From JAGOVB01 sp964577365 (GTDB lineage: Bacteria > Patescibacteriota > Minisyncoccia > Phycocordibacterales > PALSA-1337): DNA of 64,000 bases. Of the stretch, positions 8,026 through 15,693 are shown in pieces (position 1 is the first letter of the stretch; every line of letters begins with the position of its first letter). The notes under the pieces were generated by a model. That model was not told where the DNA came from, made no database searches, and worked only from the letters and a program-made list of their open reading frames with translations. The translations under genes were made by a program, and so were the position numbers. Where the stretch lies: contig CAZNYP010000003.1 of NCBI GenBank assembly GCA_964577365.1, positions 9,563 to 73,562 on the forward strand, written 5' to 3'.

Positions 8026-8100
8026 AGTATATAAACTGGGAGATAAAATATTTATAAAAAAATAATAAAATCTTTCTAAAATTCTCGACAGTTGTCCACA
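8026..8100. promoter_or_regulatory. pilB -10 box and AT-rich tract with a near-consensus DnaA box
   Basis: The minus strand has TATACT (8026-8031) 6 nt before the pilB ATG, a leaderless start. Beyond it is an AT-only-like stretch (8042-8080) followed by TTGTCCACA (8092-8100), one mismatch from the DnaA box TTATCCACA, and an imperfect inverted repeat (cgaca...tgtcg, about 8086-8118). A single box is weak evidence for an origin. Confidence 0.4.
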
Positions 8101-8191
8101 AGTTATAACCACTTGTCGAATATCTATATACGTGGTACATTCACAATCGGACACAGGTCCTAAACACAACCTTCAACTCTGAAATACGCAG

Positions 8192-8884
8192 ATGTCGAAA
8201 GATATTCCGCAACTACTCCGTCATGCCTGCGAAGGCATCGAACTAACCTTTGTGTGCGGCCCCTGCTGTGGTGGAAAGACCACGTTGACAGGAATCGCAA
8301 CAATGTTACTTGCTCCGTTTGGCACACTGATGCTGGACACGAGCAGTGTCATCGGTTACGAGAAGCGTCGCAAGACGCAGCTTGGGAAAGTATTCGCACT
8401 TTGCGAACGAAAAGTCGGGCCGGCCGCATTGATGCCGGACCTGGAAACCATGCAAGCGATCGCCAAACATATCAGGATGGCTCGCCGAAGAGGATTCACT
8501 CGGATTCTCGTGGTCGGTACACCCCGCACCGAGCAACAAGCCGAGTGGATCGTGGATTCAGAAATCGACTACAATGCCATTCATCTGAGATCTACTCCCG
8601 AGCGTCTCAAGCGAAATCTAGAGCGCAGGAAGCGGTCCGATGACAAGTGGTTCCCCGAAAGGATGAACATCTATAACACGATGACCGTCCCGGCATTTGA
8701 CCTACTGGAAGTCGGGTGCCCGAGCAACCAGTACATCACTGTGGATATCGGCTCTCCCAGTGATACCATCCTGTCCATCGCCGGACTTTGCCTTCGTTGG
8801 GATTCTCCGAGTATTGGCGAGATCGTCAAACACATCAACTCCAGGACTCACCCTGCAGTTCAGAAGATCGCCGCACTTACATAG
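8192..8884 (+). CDS. P-loop kinase-like protein of unknown function
   Basis: A 230-residue protein with Walker A GPCCGGKTTL (residues 22-31) and a fold order resembling zeta-toxin, APS-kinase or adenylate-kinase-like NTPases: an RILVVGTPR strand, then HLRSTPERLKRNLERRKRSDD, which looks like an Arg-rich lid/LID segment. No specific family was recognised. Codon use (cgg, gcc and ccg are common) differs from the core genes, as in the other accessory genes of the window. It stands alone between the divergent pilus cluster and typA, and its downstream region is interrupted by a scaffold gap. Confidence 0.6.
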   Translation: MSKDIPQLLRHACEGIELTFVCGPCCGGKTTLTGIATMLLAPFGTLMLDTSSVIGYEKRRKTQLGKVFALCERKVGPAALMPDLETMQAIAKHIRMARRRGFTRILVVGTPRTEQQAEWIVDSEIDYNAIHLRSTPERLKRNLERRKRSDDKWFPERMNIYNTMTVPAFDLLEVGCPSNQYITVDIGSPSDTILSIAGLCLRWDSPSIGEIVKHINSRTHPAVQKIAALT

Positions 8885-8908
8885 CGGCACAGCTCCAACC
8901 GATTCCCG

Positions 8909-8918
8909 NNNNNNNNNN
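8909..8918. other. Scaffold gap (10 N)
   Basis: Ten N in the intergenic region after the kinase-like gene. The real length is unknown. The flanks are GC-rich and include a palindrome (caggagtcctg), so a terminator hairpin or repeat may have collapsed here. Confidence 0.95.
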
Positions 8919-8933
8919 CGACAGGAGTCCTGC

Positions 8934-8955
8934 GGGGTTGGGGTTTGGGTTGGGG
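8934..8955 (+). repeat. Four-tract G-run, potential G-quadruplex
   Basis: Tracts of 4, 4, 3 and 4 guanines separated by TT, TTT and TT loops (8934-8937, 8940-8943, 8947-8949, 8952-8955). This fits the canonical intramolecular G-quadruplex pattern with very short loops. It sits 16 bp after a scaffold gap in an otherwise AT-leaning genome. Confidence 0.7.
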
Positions 8956-9084
8956 TTGACGATTGAACCTGCGAGTAGGGATGCGAAGCGCAATTCGAGT
9001 CACGAATTTTTGGGGTTGAGATTTTAAACGCTGTAGCTCATCAATGAGCAGAACCGGTATAAAATAATACTTTATATTAAACCT

Positions 9085-9153
9085 AATGTCAAAGTGATTG
9101 ACATTCCCTCCTAAATTTGATTAAATTGTCCTACAAACCTCAGTTCGGGGTTT
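9085..9153 (+). promoter_or_regulatory. typA promoter with operator-like dyad and leader hairpin
   Basis: TTGACA (9098-9103), 18 bp, TAAATT (9122-9127) form a promoter. A perfect inverted repeat AATGTCA-7nt-TGACATT (9085-9091/9099-9105) overlaps the -35 box, as an operator would. The predicted RNA begins near 9134 with a 7-bp hairpin (9135-9141/9147-9153) followed by a T-rich tract, resembling an attenuator or 5' stabilising hairpin. The typA ATG follows at 9178. Confidence 0.5.
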
Positions 9154-9177
9154 CTCTTTTATTTATAGAAAAAACAC

Positions 9178-10965
9178 ATGGAAATACGAAACATAGCGAT
9201 TATCGCACACGTGGACCACGGCAAAACAACCCTTACTGACGCAATCATGACCCAGTGTGGTCACGGTGACGACGGAACAATGGACTCAAACGCTCTCGAA
9301 CAAGAGCGCGGTATTACCATTTACGCAAAAAACACCTCTGTTCAGTACAAAGGTACAAAGATCAACATCGTCGACACTCCAGGACACGCCGACTTTGGTT
9401 CTGAAGTAGAACGAGTTCTTCGATCGATCGACACCGTGCTCCTCGTCGTGGATGCTCAGGAAGGCCCTATGCCACAGACTCGTTTCGTACTAAAAAAATC
9501 TCTCGAGCTCGGACTAAAGCCTATCGTCATCATCAACAAGATCGACAAACCTGCAGCAAATCCAGCGGCAGCGCATGAGATGGTACTCGAACTCTTCCTC
9601 GAGCTCGGTGCAAACGACTCACAGATCGACTTCCCTACGGTTTACGCAATTGGACGACAAGGTATCGCAAAGATGAATCTCACTGATGACTCAAAAGACC
9701 TCACTCCGCTCCTCGATTGTATTTTGGCACACGTAAAGCCAGCAAACACTCCAGAGCAAGCAAATCTTCCTCTCAAGGCTCAGGCGTTCAACCTCGGCTA
9801 CGACAACTTCCTCGGACGTCTCGCTGCATGCCGTATTTACGATGGAGTGATAAAGGATGGCCAGTCTCTATACCTTAAAACTATCGATGGAAAAACTGTT
9901 CCAGGAAAAATCACCAAACTATTTACATACGAAGGAAAAAAGCGTGTTGAAACAAAAGAAGCAGCAGCTGGAGACATTGTAATGGTTGCCGGTTTCCCTG
10001 AAATCTTTATCGGAGAGACTATCGTCGACAATACAGAGACCGCAGCGCTCGCAGCGATCAAGATCGATGAACCTACGATCTCCCTCGGTTTCCTCGTAAA
10101 CAACTCACCATTTGCAGGACGTGAAGGAAAATTCGTCACCGGACGACAGATCCGTGAACGATTGGAAAAAGAACTCGAGATCAACGTCGGTCTCAAGGTA
10201 GATTTTTCAAATGCTGATTTCTACAAAGTCTACGGTCGTGGAGAACTCCACATCGCAGTACTCCTCGAAAATATGCGACGTGAAGGATATGAGCTACAGG
10301 TATCACAGCCTCAGGTAATCATAAAAGACATTGATGGAGTAAAATCAGAGCCATTCGAAGAGCTCACGATCGATATCCCAGAAGAATTTTCTGGTGCTAT
10401 CATCGAAAAACTCGGCAAGCGAAAAGCAATCATGACCGATATGAAGACCAAAGAAGGTCAGGTACGTATGCTTTTTGAAATCCCTACTCGAGGGCTCCTC
10501 GGATACCGCGGTGCATTCGTGATCGACACAAAAGGAGAAGGAATCCTCGCTTCACGCTTTATCGACTTTAAACCATATGCAGGAGCTATCGAAAAACACC
10601 AGACTGGATCGATGTCATCGATGGTAGCTGGAAAAGCCCTCGCCTTTGCCCTCTGGAACCTCCAGGATCGAGGACGACTCTATATCGAGCCAGGAACTGA
10701 TGTATACGCAGGAATGGTCGTAGGAGACACCTCAAAGGGTGAGGATATGGATGTAAACCCATGTAAAGGAAAAGCGCTGACTAACATGCGATCATCTGGA
10801 AACGACGAGCATATAATGCTCATCCCTGCGTGGAAAATGGATATTGAAAAAGGTCTCGAAACTATGCGAGAAGATGAATACCTCGAAGTAACTCCGATCA
10901 ACGTACGACTTCGAAAGAAACTTCTTACAGAAACAGAACGAGCAAAGGCAAATAGAAAAGGATAA
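9178..10965 (+). CDS. typA: Translational GTPase TypA/BipA
   Basis: A 595-residue ribosome-associated GTPase. The G motifs are intact: AHVDHGKTTL (G1), RGITI (G2), DTPGHADF (G3) and NKID (G4). Domain II, domains III/V (EPFEELTIDIPEEFSG) and the BipA-specific C-terminal domain follow at normal length. BipA assists ribosome assembly and stress translation. It is transcribed alone from a structured promoter region, with a perfect 12-bp hairpin 13 bp after the stop. Confidence 0.96.
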   Translation: MEIRNIAIIAHVDHGKTTLTDAIMTQCGHGDDGTMDSNALEQERGITIYAKNTSVQYKGTKINIVDTPGHADFGSEVERVLRSIDTVLLVVDAQEGPMPQTRFVLKKSLELGLKPIVIINKIDKPAANPAAAHEMVLELFLELGANDSQIDFPTVYAIGRQGIAKMNLTDDSKDLTPLLDCILAHVKPANTPEQANLPLKAQAFNLGYDNFLGRLAACRIYDGVIKDGQSLYLKTIDGKTVPGKITKLFTYEGKKRVETKEAAAGDIVMVAGFPEIFIGETIVDNTETAALAAIKIDEPTISLGFLVNNSPFAGREGKFVTGRQIRERLEKELEINVGLKVDFSNADFYKVYGRGELHIAVLLENMRREGYELQVSQPQVIIKDIDGVKSEPFEELTIDIPEEFSGAIIEKLGKRKAIMTDMKTKEGQVRMLFEIPTRGLLGYRGAFVIDTKGEGILASRFIDFKPYAGAIEKHQTGSMSSMVAGKALAFALWNLQDRGRLYIEPGTDVYAGMVVGDTSKGEDMDVNPCKGKALTNMRSSGNDEHIMLIPAWKMDIEKGLETMREDEYLEVTPINVRLRKKLLTETERAKANRKG

Positions 10966-10977
10966 ATATAAAAAGTT

Positions 10978-11004
10978 AGGGCCGTCGATGTAATCGACGG
11001 CCCT
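10978..11004. terminator. Bidirectional hairpin terminator after typA
   Basis: A perfect 12-bp stem (10978-10989 with 10993-11004) with a 3-nt loop. The minus-strand side is followed by AACTTTTTATA, so it mainly ends the minus-strand gene at 11024-11461; it can also end typA. Confidence 0.75.
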
Positions 11005-11023
11005 TTCGCACCACTGAACAACT

Positions 11024-11461
11024 TTACGGAATGAGCTGGTTCACCTGAGCCAGGATCCAGGTACGGACTGCGATCCATTGCTCTGCCTGACGACGCTCGT
11101 CTACCTCAATAATTATGATCTTTTCCGGATCATCGTTTTCAGGCATTCGACTGCGAATTGAAGAGTCAATCAGGACAACTTGTCGCTTATTTGAATCCAA
11201 AAGAGGTATCCGCAATTCGGGGTACCATCCTAAAGGCACGCTATCAATCCGAATGTTCACCCCTTTGGTCTGACGAACCTTCGTATGCCAGAAGTCATTA
11301 TCCCTGACACTTTGATGTAACAAAACTTGGAAGTGCAGGCCCTTGATGCCAAAGACACAGCGTTCTGCCAATACCGCGGGGTATTCATTCAACTCACCCT
11401 GGACTTTTGCGTTCAATTTGTTTTGAAACACCGGATGAATAAGTACTCTATCAATTCTCAC
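11024..11461 (-). CDS. Hypothetical accessory protein, hairpin-capped
   Basis: A 145-residue soluble protein that I do not recognise. It has alternating beta-like segments (KGLHFQVLLHQSV, KGVNIRIDSVPLG, ELRIPLLDSNKRQVVLIDS, KIIIIEVDERR) and an amphipathic C-terminal helix. No signal peptide, cysteine cluster or nucleotide motif is seen. It starts at GTG. Codon use is unlike the flanking core genes. It is an isolated minus-strand gene ending 20 bp before a strong hairpin, like the next two genes. Confidence 0.55.
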   Translation of the reverse strand: MRIDRVLIHPVFQNKLNAKVQGELNEYPAVLAERCVFGIKGLHFQVLLHQSVRDNDFWHTKVRQTKGVNIRIDSVPLGWYPELRIPLLDSNKRQVVLIDSSIRSRMPENDDPEKIIIIEVDERRQAEQWIAVRTWILAQVNQLIP

Positions 11462-11606
11462 AGACTTTTCTTTCTACTTTGTTAACTCAAGTTATCTCAT
11501 ACAAGCATGCATCCGCATACCCAGAAATAAAATAAATAAGCCAACGTTCAATTTATATTATACCACCCAAACACCAATCTTGTCAAATGACTTTTTAACC
11601 GAGAGA

Positions 11607-11633
11607 AAAGCCGTCGGATGCACCGACGGCTTT
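11607..11633 (-). terminator. Hairpin terminator
   Basis: A perfect 11-bp stem (11607-11617 with 11623-11633), 5-nt loop. On the minus strand it is followed by TTTTCTCTC. It caps the gene at 11654-12025. Confidence 0.7.
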
Positions 11634-11653
11634 CAGTTTATCTACGAACAAGA

Positions 11654-12025
11654 TCAGTTCCCGTCGTGAGTAATGACCGCGTACAAATGGGTCCACACCC
11701 CATCTGAACGCACACCGGCACAATGAGCCGTGTGCCAAAAGGTTTTACCCCTGCTACGCGTTCCCCGAGCAAACCTCTCAAATCTCTTCGGGAACGTTTC
11801 TGGCGTTCCGTGGATGATTTCAAACTGGGGTCTGACCCCTGTACTGGGGTTAGGTTGATCACTCATAAGGAGAATTTCAATCTCATCGGAGTCGCCCAGC
11901 GTGGGCTTGATACTGACCCTCAAGTCAGTGATGAGTCCCGGGGCAATCCCTGCCTCCTGGATATGTTGGTTGACGTCCATCACCAAAGTAGCAACATTGG
12001 CGGAAGAGAAGAACTTTGCATTCAT
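11654..12025 (-). CDS. Hypothetical accessory protein, hairpin-capped
   Basis: A 123-residue protein starting MNAKFFSSANVATLVMDVNQ, alpha/beta in character, with a basic segment RFERFARGTRSRGKTFWHTA and a C-terminal strand WTHLYAVITHDGN. No family recognised. The frame stays open 19 codons upstream to 12082, but ATG 12025 is preferred because the upstream extension runs towards the terminator of the preceding gene and a TATAGT lies about 13 nt before this ATG. It shares style and arrangement with its two neighbours. Confidence 0.5.
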   Translation of the reverse strand: MNAKFFSSANVATLVMDVNQHIQEAGIAPGLITDLRVSIKPTLGDSDEIEILLMSDQPNPSTGVRPQFEIIHGTPETFPKRFERFARGTRSRGKTFWHTAHCAGVRSDGVWTHLYAVITHDGN

Positions 12026-12088
12026 ACAATTGGAATCTACTATATTTTTGGTGCATGTCAACCAATACTCGATCAAATACACTCAGAA

Positions 12089-12114
12089 ACCCGGCGCCGT
12101 AATCGGCGCCGGGT
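12089..12114 (-). terminator. Hairpin terminator
   Basis: A perfect 11-bp GC-rich stem (12089-12099 with 12104-12114), loop TAAT. The minus strand continues TTTCTGAG. It caps the small membrane gene at 12118. Confidence 0.7.
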
Positions 12115-12117
12115 GGA

Positions 12118-12237
12118 TCACTGCCCAGAGAGTTTGTAGTCGATCTCCGACATTACCTCGCCCATTTCCCGGTCAAGCCAAGCAAAGTACATGTGGAGCA
12201 GGTACCCAAGGATGATGCCGACAACGAAGTAGAACAT
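12118..12237 (-). CDS. Small single-helix membrane protein
   Basis: A 39-residue frame from ATG 12237 encodes a hydrophobic helix (MFYFVVGIILGYLLHMYFAW) followed by an acidic tail (LDREMGEVMSEIDYKLSGQ) and ends TGA 4 bp before a GC-rich hairpin. The frame stays open upstream for about 26 codons with sensible composition (WIWLFGNPPSRN), so a non-ATG start near 12288-12309 could give about 60 residues. Only its codon pattern, hydrophobicity and terminator support it. Confidence 0.45.
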   Translation of the reverse strand: MFYFVVGIILGYLLHMYFAWLDREMGEVMSEIDYKLSGQ

Positions 12238-12338
12238 GGCGACAATGTGCTGTGTGTGGATATTCCTGCTCGGCGGATTGCCGAACAACCAAATCCACTC
12301 GTTTTCAATACTATATTACCGAATCCATGGATCGTCAA

Positions 12339-13310
12339 CTACCCCCACCGAGTCTTTATATACTCCTCCGCTTCACTCATAGTATACGGTTGTGTCGAAT
12401 TCCCCGCCCGCACAAAAAACTCTTCCCTGTTTTCATTGATGAGATACGCCGGTTTGTGACTTGGCTCGACATCGACGATACAGACATCTTTTCCCGCCAT
12501 CTTTTCAAATCGTACACTGATATATCCACGGAATTTCATACCGATCATCGTCTTTATCACGAGCGTCAAATGGTTTTCAAATCCATCCTGATTTTTCTTT
12601 GGCAATGTATTGTAGTCGTCTTCGAGCCCTACCGCCTTTCCAGTATCTGTGACTCCAATGAGGAGTGTGCCTCCATTTGCATTCAAAAAGCCAACGATAG
12701 TTTTTGCCACCGCTCGCTCGAGGTCTTTGTGTATCTGTTTGTTTCTCGCATCCCAGCGGAGCGTCTGTTTGAATTCTATATATTTGCCTTCACCCTGCCG
12801 AATGAGTTCGTCGAGTGAATAATTCTGGGTACGGTTGCCTCCATTCTGCATTGCTTGTTTGATCACGAGCACGCTCTCCTCATAGTCAGCCACATTTTCG
12901 ATCTTTGTGGTGCGGCCGTTGTTGTGATCGAGGACGATCGTCGCATGGTGCATCATACGGTTGAACGGTGAGTGCGTGGTCTCGACGGATGCGAGCTGTG
13001 AGAGTGCTACTGATTTTTGCTTGCGAAAGAAAAAGCCAGTGCGGCGCACGATCTCTTTTTCACGAATCTCATAGTACTTGAAATACCATTGTAAAAAGAG
13101 AGCGATGATGTAGACCAGTTGAAATACAGAGAATCCAAATACGAGGAACAGGTCGTAGCGTAGCAACTCCGCAAATCCAAAACTACGATACAACTGCTCA
13201 TAGTTCCCTAGAAAAGAAAGTCCAAAAAGCACGAGGCATGCCACCAGCTCCATAGCCAAAACATTTCGTACAAATACGAGCGGACCTTCTTTTATGACGA
13301 TGCGTCTCAT
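12339..13310 (-). CDS. Membrane PH-domain protein fused to an AlbA/Schlafen-type domain
   Basis: A 323-residue protein. Residues 1-80 carry two membrane helices, about 80-150 a bacterial PH-like domain (YYEIREKEIVRRTGFFFRKQ, then VALSQLASVETTHSPFNRM), and about 165-320 an AlbA_2 domain (GEGKYIEFKQTL, FLNANGGTLLIGVTDTGKAVG, EFFVRAGNSTQPY). AlbA_2/Schlafen-like domains occur in nucleic-acid-linked regulators and some defence proteins; bacterial PH domains are usually separate membrane proteins. The role of the fusion is unknown. The start overlaps truB's end by 4 bp. Confidence 0.7.
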   Translation of the reverse strand: MRRIVIKEGPLVFVRNVLAMELVACLVLFGLSFLGNYEQLYRSFGFAELLRYDLFLVFGFSVFQLVYIIALFLQWYFKYYEIREKEIVRRTGFFFRKQKSVALSQLASVETTHSPFNRMMHHATIVLDHNNGRTTKIENVADYEESVLVIKQAMQNGGNRTQNYSLDELIRQGEGKYIEFKQTLRWDARNKQIHKDLERAVAKTIVGFLNANGGTLLIGVTDTGKAVGLEDDYNTLPKKNQDGFENHLTLVIKTMIGMKFRGYISVRFEKMAGKDVCIVDVEPSHKPAYLINENREEFFVRAGNSTQPYTMSEAEEYIKTRWG

Positions 13311-13948
13311 ACTCTAATACTAGTTCTTTTTATCGAATATGCCAAGCCATGGTTTCTATGAGCAATACTGCGCATATAGGTACCACTACTTGCAAATATC
13401 CAGACCTTGATGAGGCTATACTCTACCCTTTTTGTCTGAGCAAAATACGCCTCCCATGCTGCCAAGATTTCTTTTTGTCGAAATTCTCCTTTTACGAGAG
13501 CGATTCTGGTTTTGATCTGAGTATGCAATTCTTCTTTTGAAATGATTCTTTTGTCGAGAATCCGACAATCAAATATCTCTACTTCTTTTGTCTCGGCTTT
13601 TCCTCCTGAAAATGTCTTTGATGAAAAAGGTGGGTATGGTTGGGTAAATTTTCCTTTCATGATTTGAATATCAGAAATCTCACTTTCTTTTTGAAAAATA
13701 CCCAATAGATCATAGGTATCAGTTTCTATTCCTAAAAGAAACTCGACTTCGTACTCTTTGTTCATGGGCAAAAACTTGTCTTTCCCTTTGCATTCTTCAC
13801 CGACGAGGATGATCATATCTCCTTCAGCCATAGGGTCGAGCCGCCCGGCATAGGTCATAGGGACACCAGCCTCAATACCCGCATCATTGCGGTATCGCTC
13901 GAGGCATTGTAGTGGGGTTTCGCCTAGGTTTTTGTAAACTGTGACCAT
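13307..13948 (-). CDS. truB: tRNA pseudouridine-55 synthase, short form
   Basis: A 213-residue TruB that makes pseudouridine 55 in the T-loop of tRNAs. The catalytic segment YAGRLDPMAEG with the essential Asp is present, followed by the conserved KEYEVEFLLGIETDTYD and the RNA-binding segment SSGTYMRSIA. It lacks the C-terminal PUA domain of the roughly 310-residue E. coli enzyme, a trimming typical of CPR. It is divergent from hisS across only 18 bp and overlaps the downstream PH-AlbA gene by 4 bp. Confidence 0.9.
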   Translation of the reverse strand: MVTVYKNLGETPLQCLERYRNDAGIEAGVPMTYAGRLDPMAEGDMIILVGEECKGKDKFLPMNKEYEVEFLLGIETDTYDLLGIFQKESEISDIQIMKGKFTQPYPPFSSKTFSGGKAETKEVEIFDCRILDKRIISKEELHTQIKTRIALVKGEFRQKEILAAWEAYFAQTKRVEYSLIKVWIFASSGTYMRSIAHRNHGLAYSIKRTSIRV

Positions 13949-13966
13949 ATTTGATACTATACATGT
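13949..13966. promoter_or_regulatory. Divergent truB/hisS promoter in 18 bp
   Basis: Plus strand TACTAT (13955-13960) lies 6 nt before the hisS ATG; minus strand TATAGT (13961-13956) lies 7 nt before the truB ATG. The two -10 boxes overlap almost fully and both predict leaderless mRNAs. Confidence 0.55.
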
Positions 13967-15124
13967 ATGTCAGAAAAACTTCCAACAGAACCTTACAAAG
14001 GCGTCCGGGACTTTTACCCAGAGGACATGGCAATACAGAACTATATTTTTTCTGTTTGGAAAAAAGTAGTGGAGCAGTACGGATACCAGGAGTACTCTGC
14101 CTCTGTCCTCGAACCAGCAGAGCTATACCGTGCAAAGAGTGGTGAAGAGATCGTAAATGAGCAGACGTATACCTTTATCGATCGTGGAGAGCGTGAGGTG
14201 ACCATCCGCCCAGAGATGACCCCAACGGTCGCTCGTATGGTCGCTCACAAGCGTCGTGAACTGGCGTTTCCACTCCGTTGGTTCTCTATTCCTAACCTAT
14301 TTAGATACGAGAAACCCCAGCGTGGACGTCTACGCGAACACTGGCAGCTCAATGTCGATATATTTGGTGTGCAGAGTGCACAGGCCGAGGTAGAGGTCAT
14401 CGCGCTCGCCTCAGACATCCTCCACGAATTCGGCATGAAGAGCAATGATTTTGAGATCCGGGTGAATGACCGAACCCTCATGAAGGATTTTTCTCATGCA
14501 CTATGCAAATTGATCGACAAAAAAGACAAAATGTCTCGCGAGGCATTTGCAGCTGCAGCTGCAGAGCTCACTGATCAAAATGTCGAGGCAATGCTCGAAA
14601 ATATACGCCCGAGTGAAGCAGTCCAAAAAACTCTCGCAGGTCTCGAGGCACTCGGTATCACAAATGTCCGTTTTGACTCATCTCTCATGCGAGGGTTCGA
14701 CTACTATACTGGTGTAGTCTTTGAAGTATTCGACAAGCATCCTGAAAACAGACGATCGCTCTTTGGTGGAGGTCGCTATGACGAGCTCCTTTCCCTTTTT
14801 GGCAATGACAAAGTAGCTGCATTTGGTTTTGGTATGGGTGACGTGACTATGCGTGATGTCCTCGAGACGTACAACCTACTGCCAAAAGCTGCATCTTCTG
14901 GCGACATATATATCGCAGTCCTCGATGAAAACAGCTTTGGCTATGCCCAGGATATAGCAAAAGAACTTCGCGAAAAGGATAAAAAAGTAGTGATCGACTA
15001 TTCTCTAAAGAAAATCGGTGACCAGATAAAGACTGGGGTAAAGCTGGGTGTCCCACAGCTCATCGTGATCGGTGAGGAAGAGAGAAAGACAGGCAAGTAC
15101 GAAATCCGCGACCTCCATGCGTAA
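13967..15124 (+). CDS. hisS: Histidyl-tRNA synthetase
   Basis: A 385-residue class II synthetase that charges tRNA-His. Motif 1 lies near TVARMVAHKR, motif 2 reads RYEKPQRGRLREHWQLNVDIFG, and the HisRS-specific signatures GFDYYTGVVFEVF and GGGRYDELL are followed by the motif 3 strand AFGFGMG. The anticodon-binding domain is short and stops soon after VPQLIVIGEEE. An ATG a few bases upstream (13964) is in another frame. The stop overlaps the next start by 8 bp, so the exonuclease gene should be coupled. Confidence 0.93.
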   Translation: MSEKLPTEPYKGVRDFYPEDMAIQNYIFSVWKKVVEQYGYQEYSASVLEPAELYRAKSGEEIVNEQTYTFIDRGEREVTIRPEMTPTVARMVAHKRRELAFPLRWFSIPNLFRYEKPQRGRLREHWQLNVDIFGVQSAQAEVEVIALASDILHEFGMKSNDFEIRVNDRTLMKDFSHALCKLIDKKDKMSREAFAAAAAELTDQNVEAMLENIRPSEAVQKTLAGLEALGITNVRFDSSLMRGFDYYTGVVFEVFDKHPENRRSLFGGGRYDELLSLFGNDKVAAFGFGMGDVTMRDVLETYNLLPKAASSGDIYIAVLDENSFGYAQDIAKELREKDKKVVIDYSLKKIGDQIKTGVKLGVPQLIVIGEEERKTGKYEIRDLHA

Positions 15125-15692
15125 AGTCTTTTTTGATATAGAAACTAAAAATACTTTTGAAGAAGTGGCCTCAAATGACCCAGTTGATTTAGACATTTCT
15201 GTTGTCTGTACCTACGACTCAGAGACTGATACCTACCAGAGCTTTTTACAAGAAGATTTTCCAAAACTGTGGCCAGTCCTCGAAAAGGCTGATATGCTCG
15301 TCACCTTCAACGGTGATCATTTTGATATTCCCCTTTTAAACAAATACTATGCTGGAGATCTCACAAAGATAAAGAGCCTGGACCTGCTTGTAGAGATCAA
15401 AAAGTCACTCGGCCGCCGTATCAAACTCGATCATATCGCCGAGGCGACTCTGGGGAGAAACAAAGCGGGTCACGGTCTCGATGCCATCGTCTGGTGGAGA
15501 AATGGTGAGATCGACAAGATCATAAAATACTGTTTGGAGGACGTAAAGATCACCAAAGAAGTATACGACTATGCTATGAAAAACGGCAAGCTAAAATACC
15601 CTGATCTAGGAACTATTCGAGATATAAAGATAGACACAAAAGACTGGGAAAAAGAGAGCGATGCTGCTATGACCCTATCGATGCCGTTCTAA
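15117..15692 (+). CDS. DnaQ-like/RNase H-fold 3'-5' exonuclease
   Basis: A 191-residue protein with the DEDD exonuclease layout: Exo I DIET (Asp6 and Glu8), Exo II FNGDHFDIPLL and Exo III YCLEDVKITKEVYDY. This type resembles the predicted YprB/RNase_H_2 exonucleases. It has no polymerase domain, so it could act as a proofreading or repair nuclease, or in RNA processing. The start at 15117 is chosen over an in-frame ATG at 15072 because the catalytic strand begins right after it. Confidence 0.8.
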   Translation: MRKVFFDIETKNTFEEVASNDPVDLDISVVCTYDSETDTYQSFLQEDFPKLWPVLEKADMLVTFNGDHFDIPLLNKYYAGDLTKIKSLDLLVEIKKSLGRRIKLDHIAEATLGRNKAGHGLDAIVWWRNGEIDKIIKYCLEDVKITKEVYDYAMKNGKLKYPDLGTIRDIKIDTKDWEKESDAAMTLSMPF

Positions 15693-15693
15693 T

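Noticed and set aside
7072..8169. Longer pilB starting near 8169
   Set aside because: The extra 50 residues are low-complexity and cover the -10 box; ATG 8019 has a consensus promoter 6 nt upstream.
12153..12338. Minus-strand 61-residue frame
   Set aside because: Ser/Thr/Cys-rich shadow; another frame on the same strand (12118-12237) encodes a plausible membrane helix and ends at a terminator.
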